Shown: positions 22,044-35,185, counted from the stretch's first letter. The stretch: DNA of 64,000 nt from Climacteris rufus (GCA_013398175.1 VZRZ01000218.1:434001-498000), one strand, 5' to 3'. Notes: generated by a model from the letters alone, not told the origin. Numbers and translations: made by a program.

Positions 22044-25000
22044 CTGTAAAAATAAAGGGGAAAATGATTGGCAGGTTCATATTTAGGGTTTTCTTCCATA
22101 TATACCACTCCAATTTTCATCTTTTCAAACATACTCCCTTAATGAATGTCTGCAAAGTGACTGAAGGTGCCCTTGATCCCCTCATCCAGATCATCAACAG
22201 AGATACTGGATATTAAAGTATTGGGCTGGCCCCAACAGTGAGCTCTGGGGAGCCCCACTGGTGACCAGCTGGATGTGACTCCATTCACCACCACTCCTTG
22301 GGCCCAACCATCCAGACAGCTTTTTACCAGTGAACAGTGCACTTGTCCAGGCTATGGGCTGCCACCTTCTCCAGGAGAATGTTGTGGGAATTGATGTCAA
22401 AAGTGCTTCACTAAGGTCCAGGTAGACAAGATCCACAGCCTTTCCCTCATGCACTAGGCAGGTCACCCTGTCATGGGAGGAGATCAGGTTGGTCAAGCAG
22501 GACCTGCCTTTCATGAACCCATCCTGGCTGGGCCTGATCCCCTGGTTGCCCTGCACATGCTGTGTGATGGCACTCAGGATGAGCTGTTCCATGACCTTCC
22601 CCGGCACTGAGGTCAGCCTGAGAGGTCAGTACGTCCCTGGATCCTCCTTCCTGCCATTCTTGTAGATGTTCTTGCAGCTGGGTGTCAACATCAACCAACC
22701 CCTGGTTGTGTGGGACCTCATGGGTTCACCAGGACTGCTGGTAAATCCTGGACAGTAAGTTGCAGAGCTCTTCCACGAGCTCCCTCAGTACCCTCGGGCA
22801 CATTCCATCCAGCCCTTTAGATTCATGCATGTGTAAGTGGAGAAGCAGGTCACTAATGTTTCCTGCTGGGTTGTGGGAGCTTCCTTCTGCTCCTTGTCTC
22901 TGTCTTGCAGCTCAGGGAGCTGCTACCCTGAGGACAACTGGTCTCACTATTGATGACTGAGGCAAAGAAGGCATTAAGTTGCCTGCCCCATCTCCCAAAG
23001 CTCATTAACTCTGTTTTTTACCCTGTGTTCCACCCAAGACTCTTTGTTCACCAGTCCAGTCTTCTTCCCCACTGGCTCATCTATTGGCACATGGGGACAC
23101 CCTGCTCTTGCACCTTTAGGATTTCCTTCTTGAAGAATGTCCAGCCTTCCTGGGTCTCTTTGCCCTCTGTGACTGCCTCCCAAGGGACTCTCTACCAGTC
23201 TTCCAAACAGGCCAAATCTGCCCTCCAGAAGTCCAAGGCAGCAGTTTTGCTGACCCCCTTCCTTCCTTCTCCAAGAATGAAAAGCCCCATCATTCCATGA
23301 TCACTATGGGAGCAGCACACAGAGCCCAGGCAGTGTTTCCCAGCTGGGTGACACGGTGCCTCCCTGCGCGTGACACACGCGTGCAGAGAGACCGGCTGCA
23401 TTCCGGGCTGTGGGCAGAGGAGCAGTGGCAGTGTGAGCCCGCTCAGGCTGCCCTGGGCAGGGCCAGCAGCACCTCAGTGCTTCTCACCGCCCACCTGTTT
23501 CACAGGAACACACTGAATCAATTTACTTCCTCAGCACATGCATCTACAGCTGGCTGCCACTCCCATGGCATTGCTTCCTAGCAGGAAGGTCACAGAAAGC
23601 ACCCAAGGAACATCCAGATCGTTTCCAGAGTCAGAAATTATCATCCTGTTTAGGTTCTTCATGATCTCTTACTCTGCTCTTCTGCCCAGCAGCTTCCACA
23701 GGGTCTCTACCCCCAGGAACTGACAGCTATACTTTCAACTCAGGAGCTGCTAACCCTGGCAACCCAGGGAAACTTTAATTCCTAACACCCTTCCAGCTGG
23801 CTGGAGCAGGGGCCTCCTAGAATGCTCCTAAGTGACAACTTTTGGTACATCATATTCCTCTCTCAGAACAAAACAAAACAAAGCCACTTCTCTCCAGTTT
23901 TGCTCTCTCCCCCAACCTCTGGCCACTAAGTCCCCCATTTGTTATTTACAGACAGAACCTTCAGTAAAAATCAGGCAGGCAAACAGCTCCTTAATCCTCA
24001 GGTGAAGAAATGTAACATTCCTAAGCTCTTATCTAGCAGCACCCTAAACCCAAAATGTTCCTCAGTTTTAGGCAACAGCTGTAAAACAAGAAGAGTGAAT
24101 AAATAACATTCCTGAACTCATGAATGATGACTAAAGACAAGGCACAGGTCTAAGTAAATAATTATGTAATCTCAAGGGCACAAAGATCTTGAGCATCCCA
24201 AGCTCTGCAGATGCTCTTCACAACTTCACTCAAATCACAGGAATTGCTTCTCTGTTAGCAGAGCATAAAATCGCCCAGATTTGCTTCATGAAAGGGTGAC
24301 ACTTACGCTGAAAGCATAGAAGGATTTCCCCAACCTAAGGTTTCCGTAAGAATATTTTCCTTAAAGAACTATACCAAAGCCTCTGCAAGGTGGGAATGGA
24401 CCAGGAAGAGTTCTCTCTCCTGTTCTCAGCACGAGGCAGGGTGTGACTGACCACAGCTTTTGCAAATAAGCTGACTTTATCTCAACACAAAGGGGACCAG
24501 AGGGTGTTTTTGATAAATAGCTCTGTCGGTCAAGGGGATCATGTGGTGGTGTAACTCCCTGAGTTCAATACAAGAAACTGAACACCCTCCTGAGTTAGCC
24601 AGACAAGCACGAGGGGAGTGAACACACAACTCTGCCCGACACTGAGTATAAAAACTAAACTGTGAACAAAAGAATTTTGAAGAAAACAGCTGGCTAGAGC
24701 TGACTTCAACTCACATAGCCCTTGTCAGTGACTGAGGATGCCCAGTGTTGTGACATGGAGCAGACTGTACAGACCAGAAGTGCAGAGCACACTGGTATCC
24801 TCAGGGAACTGGGACTGCAGTCCCTACATTTTGCTAAGAGTAACTTACACGTGGATCAAGTTACCCCTGTATTTGTATCACTCTGCTAAATCAGAAGCCT
24901 GGTGTAATATGGAATAGCTTCAAATCAGTAAACTGGATGTTAAACATTTTCCCCTCCACCTGTGGGCTATCTAAAAGAAACCTGTCAGAGTGCTGGGCTG

Positions 25001-25946
25001 CCTGGTCTCAGCCTGCAAGATCTCAGGAGATGTGGAAGGATGCTGGTACAGCAAAGCAGAGCTGGGAGCCCTGCCCTGGGCACTGGGAGTGTGCACCAGT
25101 ATTGGCCAACACGTTCAGCCCCACTCCCTCCTGTTTCTGTTTCCTCAAAGAGCACCCAAGTGCAGTTGCCAAAGGAAGAAGAGCACAACTTTCAGAGCCA
25201 GAGGGGTGAAGAACACTGGGTGGGTGAGTGGGAAAATAAGATGGGAGAAACAGTTTTCCCATGCAGTGTTGTTCCCCTTTCATTCCTCAGGATACATTTT
25301 ATACTTTCTTTAAAAACTGCTGCTGCACTGCAGGGCTTTAGAGGATCTGCAGAGGTGCTGCTCACACAATTGCTCCAGGACAGAACCACTGCCTGTAACC
25401 AACCACCTGGCAACTGGGCTCACTCCCTGGCCTGCCTTGTGCCAAGCTCACCTTGCCCCACCAGCAGCTGTGACTCCAGGTAACACTTCATACCAGCAGG
25501 GAACACACCACTTAAAAACAGCTTTGTCCTGAACATGTAGTTTTTAGTGCATATCATTTGTCTTATCCAGTCGTTCACTGAGGAATGAATTCTACCAGGT
25601 ACAACCTTTTCCATTCCAATCTGCCACCTCTCATTTCAAACAGGTGACCTCAGCTGGCATAGCAGAGCTGGGCTTTGAACTCCACATGGACATGAAGTGA
25701 AGGCAGCCAGTACCAAGCCTGGCCACAGACAAGGAGGAGACAGAGGAGGGGTTTGCCTCAGTCTTACCAGTGCACTGCCTACACAGAGTGCTGAGAAAAC
25801 ACTTACTGCTAATCAAGGGCATTCCCACTCTCAGCACGAGCTTCTTCAGTTTAAACCCTGGCTCAGTATCCGCAGGCTTTACACACGCTTCAGGAATGAC
25901 CTCTTTGCACACAAGCAACTTAATCTACAGACAGGGTGCAACTCAC
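22044..25946 (-). other. CSTA: Intron 1 of the cystatin-A-like gene
   Basis: This 3.9-kb intron on the - strand (gtgagt donor, ttttacag acceptor) contains a long CR1 LINE fragment at about 22150-23310. Outside that I see no feature. Confidence 0.85.
22150..23310 (-). mobile_element. CR1 LINE internal fragment (endonuclease to mid-reverse-transcriptase region)
   Basis: On the - strand, frames through 22607-22194 encode recognisable CR1 ORF2 reverse-transcriptase segments such as GKVMEQLILSAITQHVQGNQ, GFMKGRSCLTNLISS and KAVDLVYLDLSEAL, followed in another frame by GVVVNGV and VDDLDEGIKG. To the right, 22960-23310 matches the endonuclease-side coding region as usually seen in avian CR1 read antisense ('atttccttcttgaagaatgt'). 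Several frameshifts make it non-functional. It lies in the same orientation as the host gene, in its intron 1. The 3' end of the element is missing. Confidence 0.85.
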
Positions 25947-26012
25947 CTGATTAACAATCTGCTGAACTTCTGGAGTAGCAGCCCTGGCATCAGATAAGCC
26001 CCCAGGCATCAT
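25947..26012 (-). CDS. CSTA: Cystatin-A-like stefin, exon 1 (start codon)
   Basis: This is the first coding exon (66 bp, 22 codons) of a second type-1 cystatin, an intracellular inhibitor of papain-like cysteine proteases. Two ATG codons stand in tandem, and I take the outer one (26012-26010), which gives 98 residues, equal to the neighbouring stefin. It encodes MMPGGLSDARAATPEVQQIV followed by a gtgagt donor. The PGGLS start is diagnostic of stefin A (human begins MIPGGLSEA), while the + strand neighbour starts like stefin B. By hand count the two proteins agree at 53 of 98 positions, with no gaps. Stefin A is typically an epithelial and skin protein in mammals, but expression in this species cannot be judged from sequence. 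Confidence 0.94.
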
Positions 26013-29000
26013 AGTGGCAGGTAACTTCTCTGAAATGATGGGTGGTTCTGAAGAGGGAAGTTCAGAGCAGTCTGAGCAGAGTGCCCAGGCATCTCACATA
26101 TATACATGCACATGTGTCATGGAATCATGTGACCTGCAACACATGGAGCCTACCATTACTGAACTGGAGAAGGGCACAAACGGGGAAAAGAGGAGAGAAA
26201 AAGCAATGTAAAGCACTGGAAATATTAATAATAGATGTAAAAAGCACTTAAAGAAGTGTTTGTGGTCTTCACATCAAAAAGAAAAGCAAAATCAGCCTCC
26301 AACCACCCACATCTTAAGACAGTTGGTTTGGGCTGCAACTGGAGCCTCTTCCCTCTCCACCCATGTGCAGATGAGTAGTCTGAGCTCTTGGGAAACTAAT
26401 CAAAGCCACACCTGGTATTTCCCAACAGCTTTCCTGATCACAAGAAAGGATGCAGTTTCCTTAGCACAGGTCCCAGTCAAATTGAAATGGTATTGTTTCA
26501 AATCCTTCTAAGTGGGGAAATGGGAGCAGATGGCATCGTACATTCAGTGACTTGACTTCCCTCTGCCTGACCAGAACTGTGCCAAGGTAAACACCAGCAC
26601 CAGAAGTAGAAAAAAATGCAATCCCTGGTTCAGGTAGGTACTACAGATAAGGTATTTCTGCTTCTTTCCCATCCAACTGAGTGCTGCATCCAGGCAATCA
26701 TAATAACAACAGAATAAGCAACAACATTTACTTTTAACTCGAGCCAATTTCCTGGAAGACAAAGTACAATCCCCCTTGCCAGAGGAGTAGTGTGTCCTCA
26801 CTTCAAGGTGCACTGCTGAAACACGTACCTTGAGAATTTATAGTCAGAAGTATTCGTTCTGCAGTTACAGTCACACATGCACAGTCACATTCATGCCCAC
26901 ATGTGAGTGCACAAAGCTCAGACCCTACTGAGGGAAGGCTGACAACTGCTAGCAGCCCTCCCTGCTAAGGGGGAACTGACACTTCAAGACCACAGAAAAA
27001 ATTACTCCCCTTCAGTATTCCTGCCATCCCCCTCACCAGTAAATACAAGGAATGTTGTTCCAGAGCTAGGACAAGAGAAGCAGCAACAGAGCAGACAATT
27101 TTCAGTCTCTAAGGCTGGGTACATGGGAGTAGGTGGAATGAGAATATGTGCTCCATACAGGCAATGGGCATTTCTGCTGGGATCAGTATTAGAGAGTTTT
27201 CTGGAAACAGGCTTTTGTGTGGGTTTATGGCCACAGCAACAGGTCTGTGTAGCACACTTACCTGTGTCCTACCCAGAGCACTGACCCTTCCCACAGATAA
27301 CAGGTAATGCAACAGACTGTAAAAGAGTACTTCAGATCTGACTTCAAGGCCTGGTTTTGGTATAAGGCCCCTGAGATTAAGAAAATGGGGCTGTAGGGAC
27401 CCAACACTCAATAGTATATTGGTGAATATCACAGCATGTTACTGAAAAAGATATTGCAGAATTTCCCAAAATTGAGCAGCAGTGCTATGGAAGCGGATGA
27501 AAAGTATTTGAGGAAAAACAGTTGTCCTGAGACATTTTTTGTGAACAAAGAGAAAAATCCTTCCAGTTCTCAGGAGTAAAGGGAGTGGCAGCTGTTCAAA
27601 TTGCAATTCTGCCACTTTCATCGACTTCTCCCCTCCAGATGAGGAGTTCCTCAGAGCTGATGGAGCTGATGACAACTCAAACCTTCTTTTGCACAAGACC
27701 CTGCTGATTCACTCAAAATGCTGATCATGTTCCACCACTTGTGCTTTATTCACACAGCAGGACAGATGAGCTGAGTACTGGAAGGGCCAGCTCCCGCTAC
27801 CAAAGCCAGAAGTCAGAGCAAGTGTCCAACAACCACACAGCACCAGTGCCAAAACAGGGTATTTTACAAACCTGTCCACTCACCAGACTGTTTCCTTTGC
27901 TTGGCAGTGCTAATGGCTGTCCCAAAACCCAGTGATATTTCTAAGAAGGGGATGCAGGACTCATCCTGCACAAGTATTTAATGAAGTCACTTTGGAGTGC
28001 TGACTTTGCACAAATCTGTTATCGAAGACAATCAGTGGCAATGGATCAACCACATCCCGGGCAACCCCCACCTCCACCCCTCTCTGGATGTAATGAACCA
28101 GGATTTGGAACAGGGCCATGAAAAGAACAGCCACCCCCACTCCATCTCTTGCACAACATTGATAAACTGCTGAGCATCCCCCCTGGAGTGTTTGAGACGT
28201 GGCTGGGATCACGTACCCTTCCAGCCCACGCTCTCCATCATCACAGGTGGCAGCTTCCCCTCACATCACTGCCCTGCTTTTATCCTGGACAATCTTTGCT
28301 GGGAGAGCACCACTGGCATTCTTTACAGCTTTGAAGCTGAGTAACATCTTGCACCATGTTCTATTCCAGCACAGAAGAAACAGAACTTTACAGCTTGCAG
28401 GCCATTACTCCCTGGTCCTGTTTAAGCAATTTTAGGAAGTACAAGCTATAGCTGATAAAAACACCAGCACAGTAAGAAAACAAAGCAACAAAATAAATTA
28501 TTAAAAAGCCCCTGACCAACATCCAAACCCCAGGGTTATGTATTTACAAGTCATTTTTAAACCAGAAATGAAGCCGGTTCTGTAGAAATGATTTTGAAAG
28601 CCGACTCAGTAAGGTCAGTCTTCTGGTTTCACAGTGATGAGACACATAATTGTGACTGGATATGACACATGGTCTGAGTGTCTTTAAGAGCTTCTAGAAG
28701 AAAGCAGCCCTCCATGTACCAGCTGAAGATCTGTCTTCGTCATCACAGTAACAACAGCCTTGATTTTCAACGTGCTGGTCTGCAAAAAAGGTTTCCCCTC
28801 CTGCTACACACGCCGATTTCAAAAGATTTCTGACCTCGCACACCAACAAGGATGAACAGAAACCTGACCTTCAGCAGCACAAAGTTATCACATCCCAGCC
28901 TATGCTGAGCCTCTGGTACCAGTAAAGAGCCTCTTCCCCTCAGTCTGCTTCAAGACAACTGAATTCTACCTTTAAAAATATTCTCTAAAGAAATTACCTT

Positions 29001-31382
29001 TCATGAGTCCTTCATGCCTACAGGCTGCAAAAGACAACAGCACTGAGTGCCAGGAAAAACACACCTCTTTCCATTTCACAAAAGGAAATGAGATGCACAA
29101 GCTTGAGAGGACTTTCCAAGCAAATGGGGTTTGCCCACCTTTATTCACCACTTCCAAGCAACGGGGAAGTCCCAGTGGAGAGGGCAAGGCACCCACAGGA
29201 CTCTGGACAGGGCCATCAGTTGTGCTCAAGTGCCTTTACTTGCAGAAATAAGAGTTAGAACCAGGAAAGGGATGAAATCCTGTTATTTGTGGGGTCCACA
29301 GCCCAGTAATTTTGTAACTAGCTCAATGGTAACGTTGAAGCAAGGTTCAATCCCAGGCTACACACCATCCTGGAGTGCTCAGGGGTGCCTGGACACAGAG
29401 ATTTCACCTGCCTGTTCAGTGTGGCACCCAGCTCCCACCAGGGCAGCCTGCACACATCACAAACCATCCCACTGCACGTGCAGATCTGAGGTGGCCAGGA
29501 CAGAGCAGAGCCCCAGAGCGTGGCATGCAGTTCCTGTTACTCACCTTCATGTCCCAGCAAGTTCACCAGCAACATTCCTACAGCCTCTGATCCACATGAT
29601 TTGCCAGGGACTACTGTGAGAGACATCCCTCTGTGCTCAGAGCAAACTAAATAAAACAATTCAACTTCTCAGTGCAACTCTCTGTGTGCAAGCTGCAAAC
29701 ACTCAAAGAAGGGATGTTTGGGATTTAGGAGTCTTCTTATGGTGCTGGTTTTTCATACAGAGGTCTGTACAAGACTACTTGTTTGGCCTTTCAGAATGAA
29801 AATAACGCTATGTTGGGGTGATTTCTTGGGTTTGTGGTTTTTGGGGTTTTTTAACATAGTTTTCTCCTAACAAATGCAAAAAAAAAATTCTGTGTATGTA
29901 TCACATCCATTTCACAGGTCATTTATCACAGCATCTGCTTAAGTGAAGAAGCTTTCCCACAACAGCTGAGCAAACATCTGGATGGATAAAGGAAGACAAT
30001 AATTAATTCTCATTACAATCTCTATACAGAAATAAAAAATTACATTTCAAGGCTATTGATCCAAGTCTATACATGCTGGCAAAAGTTTCTATCCTACAAA
30101 CTGGCTTAAAAGGAGAACTTGTCCTTGCAGTTGATCCAAGCCCTGAAGAGGACAAACATTTTAGAGACCTACACTGGAGGTCAATATTAAAGCACCAACT
30201 TTGAAATCAAAACTGACTCTTCTCAGCATCTCATTAACTGGCCATGTCCTGTGGAAATTAGCTTAGTGCCAATTCAGCCCATAGTTCTGAGCAGTATTTG
30301 ATTTACACTTCGATGATAAACAATTGCTAGAATGTAACAGCTGAAGAACAAAACATTTTCTGCTCTCAGAGTTGCAGAAAAACAGTGAGAAATCTTCCAG
30401 AATGAGTGCTCCAGCTCGAGTCAAGTTCAGCAGTACCTTGACAAAGAAAGGTATAAAAATGAAGTTTGAACATTAGGATTTACATCCTCAAAGACTTAAA
30501 ATATATTTCTTCTTCATTCTCAAGTGAAAGTGAGGCAAAATGACTCTGCTGAATAAAAATAAAAGGTCAAGTAGTTTGAGTCTCTGCTGGGCAAACAGCT
30601 ATAAACCAGATGATGCTGCACAGATCTTTGCCAGTTTTCAGTAACACAGGCACATTCCTCCTTGTACTTCCCACTCCCTATATATGCAAAGCTTTAGAGA
30701 TGTGAGAGCACATACAGTAATTTCATTGCTGTTGCTAAATTCCAAAGTGTTTGCAAAATGGGGCCTGTATTTTTAGGGCTCTGTTCAAGTCCAGTGGTTC
30801 TTATATCACTAAGTAATAAAACCAGCTGGCAACCACACAGACCTTGTCACTTGACTGCCAGCCCATGTGAGATACAGGTGTATTTGCAGCAATTCAGCTT
30901 TCCTCCTACTTACTTATCTGCCTTTAAATGCTGTGTTACTGCAGGGATGCTGCACTAAAGCTTTCTAAACACAGCACTATGGCCAGAATCAACAGGATCA
31001 GGTAGGCACAGCTGTCTTCTCGGCTCAAACACAATTCACCTTTAGGATTAATTAATCTTAAAGGTTCAGAAAGAGGGACCAGAGAGTCCCTGGACAGTTA
31101 ACTCTCTCATTCCCAAATGAGACACATCTTCCATCTTCAACCCCAAGTGGTTTTAATTGACACCACATTCCTATATAAAGGAAAAATCCATTACTTGGTA
31201 ACACAGACCAAAGGACAGGAAGCAACAGACGCTGCCTGTTAGCACTGCAGGAAAAATGGCAAACCTGTATCCACACCCAACTCTGAGCCACTGCTGCTCG
31301 TGTTGAGCAGTGCAGAACAAGGCTGGGAGCTTCTTACTTTCAGAGATGCTGAACCTACTCACTTGCTGATCGTTCTGCAATT
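26013..31382. other. Intergenic region between the cystatin-A-like gene and MIX23
   Basis: This 5.4-kb stretch separates the 5' side of the - strand stefin from the 3' side of MIX23. I checked both strands for further stefin exons (QxVxG and SLPHEN motifs) and found none. It has a G/T-rich tract at about 29812-29855 and no nameable repeat. One open - strand stretch at 27961-28212 has no recognisable domain. Confidence 0.7.
26098..26104 (-). promoter_or_regulatory. CSTA: Candidate TATA box of the cystatin-A-like gene
   Basis: The - strand reads TATATAT in this position, about 86-92 bases upstream of the outer ATG. A start about 30 bases downstream would leave a 5' leader of roughly 60 bases. 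The flanking sequence is not CpG-rich, unlike the promoter of the neighbouring stefin. No transcript evidence is available, and an unspliced leader is assumed. Confidence 0.35.
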
Positions 31383-31388
31383 TTTATT
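31383..31388 (-). terminator. MIX23: Candidate MIX23 polyadenylation signal
   Basis: The + strand tttatt is AATAAA on the - strand, 413 bases past the MIX23 stop. It is the first canonical signal I find downstream of the stop on that strand. Confidence 0.4.
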
Positions 31389-31800
31389 TCCTTTCAGACT
31401 TTAGCAGATTATTTCCACAAACAGACCACATTTGCTGAGTTGAGCAGGCAGCAGCTCAGGGAGAGCCTTGTGCTCCCTGCTCAGGATGGGTTTTGCTGTT
31501 TCCTCCCCTCTGGGACTGCTGAAGCTGTGGAAGTTCAAGAAAGATGCCAGTTTTGCACTCTGTTTGAAAATTGTTTTAATACTATAAAACTCATTTGTTC
31601 ACATATTTTGTACAAAAGATGAGTTGTTTTGTCTTAATTACAGGAGAATCATTTCAACCTTGAGAATTCAGCTAAGTAGGTCCAAAACAAAACAAGACTG
31701 GGTTCTACTGTTTCTGGAGGGTCCCAACACAGCTCACCCAAAGTCTCTTTCCAGTTTGGCTCTCACAGTTCTGGACCACCTTGATGGAAAATCCCCCACA

Positions 31801-31851
31801 TCATTGACTCTTCGGAGGCTTGTAGTGAATTCGGCACCGCTCATTAAATAC
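31801..31851 (-). CDS. MIX23: MIX23 (CCDC58), last coding exon
   Basis: On the - strand, after an acceptor that reads ctcag, the exon encodes VFNERCRIHYKPPKSQ and a TGA stop (31803-31801). This is the conserved C-terminus of MIX23/CCDC58 (human ends with a very similar FNERCRIHFKPPK segment). It joins in phase 0 to the exon at 35126-35185, whose last codons encode DRSWK. It is too short to show as an isolated open frame and was found by following the gene's exon order. Confidence 0.93.
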   Translation of the reverse strand, partial: VFNERCRIHYKPPKSQ

Positions 31852-34800
31852 CTGAGACACCAAAAGAGAACAGCAAAAGCAAATCAGCCCCATCCAGCAG
31901 AACTTCACAGATAGTTCAGCCAACTGTACCCATCTCAAGCTTCCCAGCCCTGATGCACCAATAAATGGCACTTACCAAGACATCTGTCTCCCTTCACCTT
32001 CTCTCCTGGCTTTAGCAAATCCAAACTTTGCAGCCTGATGCTGGGAGATTGCACAGCACTAAGTGTTCTCCCTCAGACAGTGCAGACTCTTAATCCTGGC
32101 AGCCTGTTATCATCAAAAATGCTGATGCCTTTTTGTTTTTAAAAGGGAGGGAAATAATCAGTGGAAGGCTCCTGAATGGCTGTGTTCTGTTCAGTTCACT
32201 CTGGCATTCAAACTTGGTCACTGCATTCCTGTCTTTCCTGAGCAGGCACATTTTCCACTGGCAGGACAGCCAAGAAGAGGGCGAGGGCTCCTGGAAGCCA
32301 CGTTCATACTTTCAGTTATCTGCCTGCATGTGCCAAAGCTGCCAGCACTCCCCTGCAAAGGGCACACCACTGCTGCCTCACTCACCTCTGGCACCTTCTC
32401 TGGGTAAAATTTAGCCTACAGAACTGGATACTGATGGCTGTGTATATTTAGCTTGAACTGCTGCCTGCCCTAAGGAGGGCCCAAACGCAACTATTTAAAG
32501 TCAGGCAGTCTGAATCCAAAGCAAAACAGGCTCCACCAAGATTGCAGGTGCTCTTCACAAGCCTGCAGTTTTTTATTGGTTTTTACCCAAACTTGTCTGG
32601 CACATGTCCTGACAGCAACACAAGCACCACCTAACACCGAGCTGGGGCTCTGGCAGGTGGTGGTTGTTCCAGTAGCATTCCCACAAGAGAGTATCTTGCC
32701 AAGCTGCCCAGGGATTTGGCAGACCCAAGTGCCTGTGATCAGCAGGATATGAAGTTCTGTGAACTCTCCCATTGGCTTTATGTGCAAAGTGAGTGTCTTG
32801 TAATTTGGGGGGAGTTGTGCAACACTTTCAAGCTCTGTCTTCCTAGAATCTTCTACTTCTACAGCTGATCTCATTCACAGTTCAAAACCTATGGCAACTT
32901 CAGCAAAAGGGAAGTTTGGAGCACACATTAGATCCAGCATTGATTCTCAACAATTTTTGAGTAATTTTCAACTTGCTTTAAAACTTAATTTATTTAAAGA
33001 AACAGGCATGTTTTACAAACTGCTTCATATTGCAGAAAACAAAAGCTGTGATATAGTTTCTTTCACACATAGAAATGTGCAGCCATTATGTTACCACATG
33101 CAATGGACACCTCTGGAAGAGTTAAGACTAGGTAAAGGCTTGAGATCAGTGACAGGAGGAAACTGTAGAAATTCAGAGCAACAGAGAGTTCCAATTCAGA
33201 AACATTTTAGTACTATGCAAACCACACCATTTTTTTTGTCCATTGTCTGTTAGTGACATTTAAATTGCATATCGGTCTAAAAGGGTGCTGGAAATACTTT
33301 TGAAAACACTGTAAGGATCTCTTGCATCAAACAACACACCAGCTTGCTTGCTATCATGCAAACTTTTTAAAGCATCTTTAACAGTAAATCTGCAACCTAT
33401 GGAAGGAAGATCAATACTGCAATCTTATTAGCACTGCCTCCTACTTTTAGGATCATTGAGTCATTGATATGTGTTACTCAGACCACTTATCTCCACTGCT
33501 CTACCCATGAAGTGCTATTCTCATTTTTCAGACATTTTTCAGGAAAAGCAATGCCTGAGAAACCTTAGCATTGATGTTACAATACAGAAGTTTGATTTTG
33601 CTGGCTTTTACATATTAGTATAAAACATTCCAACAATAACTTCCAGTGTGGAGGTGCTGTACAGAGACTAATGCAAGTGGCTTCTTTAAAAGTCAGTTCT
33701 TTGTTTGGTATTGTCCAAATTCCACTGCATCCATTTCTACAAAGCAGCATCCCCTATATGCCACTATTGCTACAGGTGGCCACTACAACTGGCTCTAATT
33801 CCTTCAGTGACATTTTCTCAGGCAGCCAAATGAGACATCTATGTGTATATTCAGAACACAATATAGCAGAGCTGCAGATAAAAGCCAGAAATATTTATCT
33901 CTTCAAGCCCCAATCTGAACTTTTGTTGAGGAATACACTAGAAGGCTGCACCATGCATACCTCACTGTTTATAAACTCACCATCTTCAGGAAAAATCAGG
34001 CAGTTCTCACTAGTAAAAGCTTCATGCAGCTACAAGACACCTCTGGGATCAGTACTAAATTTGGTGTTGCACAATGAAGATTGGGGTGGGGGCTGTTCCC
34101 CTGTAGCAGAGTCACCATAAAATATTTGCCCCGGGTGACCTGTAGCTGTTGTTAAGGCTGTGGCATTGCTTAGTCAGATCTGAGCTGGTTTTAAATTAAT
34201 TGAGCTGAAGAGCATGCTTAGCTTTTTGGGACAGGAGAGAGGTGTACTCATGGCAAAGCATACGTGGAAAACTTTGTAAATGCTCATCTCACCAGCCTGC
34301 ACTGAGGTTACTGAAGAACACAAGACTTAAAGCTGTATTGGTTTTACACTGGTGCAATCGAGGGGACTAAAATAATTAAATAGAGATTAAAAAGGAAGGG
34401 GCAGCTAGTACTAGCTATTTGCAAAAATCCTTTTTGCATCTAGAGAGGGAAAGAGGTTCTCTCTGTAGCACTGAAAGCTCTGAAAAGCTTCAACAAAAGG
34501 ATGCCAGAAGTGAAATGCTGTGCAGTGACACAATACAGCCAGCTCAGAATTTAAGCTCAGTGTAAAGATCACTCTCTAATGAGATAGACTTTGGGGCCAT
34601 CAATCCAGAGGGTGATCTGCACCCTCTGCTGACACAGGAGAGCAACGACAAGGCTGCCCTTTGCTCCAGGGAGTGTCAGTTCAGGCCTGAGGAAACTCCA
34701 CCAGGAAAAGGTTCAGCTGCTACAGCCGCGCCCCCTGGGCTCTGCTCACACGTGTGATCAGCAGCACACGCAGGCACGTTTGCAACACCCATCTCTGACA

Positions 34801-35125
34801 TGGTTAGAGGCACAGCAAAGCTCTTCAGAGAGACAGAAAAGTCTACAAAGTCTTCAGACACTGGGCAAGGGGAAGAAAGGGACACAGGGAATAATCCACA
34901 GTCCTTCCTCCCCGCTAAATCAGATGCTTTTCTTTCCTTTGCAGTGCCACAGATAAGCTCTGATCTCTGCATCCAGAACTGGCAAAATGATTGACTGGAA
35001 GCATTTTCCCCAGCACTGCCCTCATCTGTTTCTAGTTAACCTGCTTCATAAGGCAGCAGTCCCACACCTCCAGAGCAGGCCAGTCTGCTGGGACAGAACA
35101 TCACCACTGTTAAATGATTGAGTAC
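31852..35125 (-). other. MIX23: MIX23 intron 4
   Basis: This 3.3-kb intron on the - strand has a gtactc donor and a tgtctcag acceptor. I see no exon, RNA gene or named repeat. Its open frames (for example 32491-32874 on the - strand) carry no recognisable domain. Confidence 0.8.
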
Positions 35126-35185
35126 CTTCCAGCTTCTGTCGTTTACCACTTCTTCCACATTGAGCTCCGACTGCATCAATTTCAA
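35126..35185 (-). CDS. MIX23: MIX23 (CCDC58), exon 4
   Basis: This 60-bp exon on the - strand has a ttactctctgcag acceptor and a gtactc donor. It encodes LKLMQSELNVEEVVNDRSWK, 20 residues in phase 0, matching the highly conserved segment of vertebrate CCDC58 that follows the coiled coil. The flanking exons at 37501 and 31801 are in the expected order. Confidence 0.95.

Noticed and set aside
27961..28212. An 83-codon open frame on the - strand with a hydrophobic stretch.
   Set aside because: No homology recognised and no splice or promoter context. Possible remnant of an LTR element, not supportable by eye.
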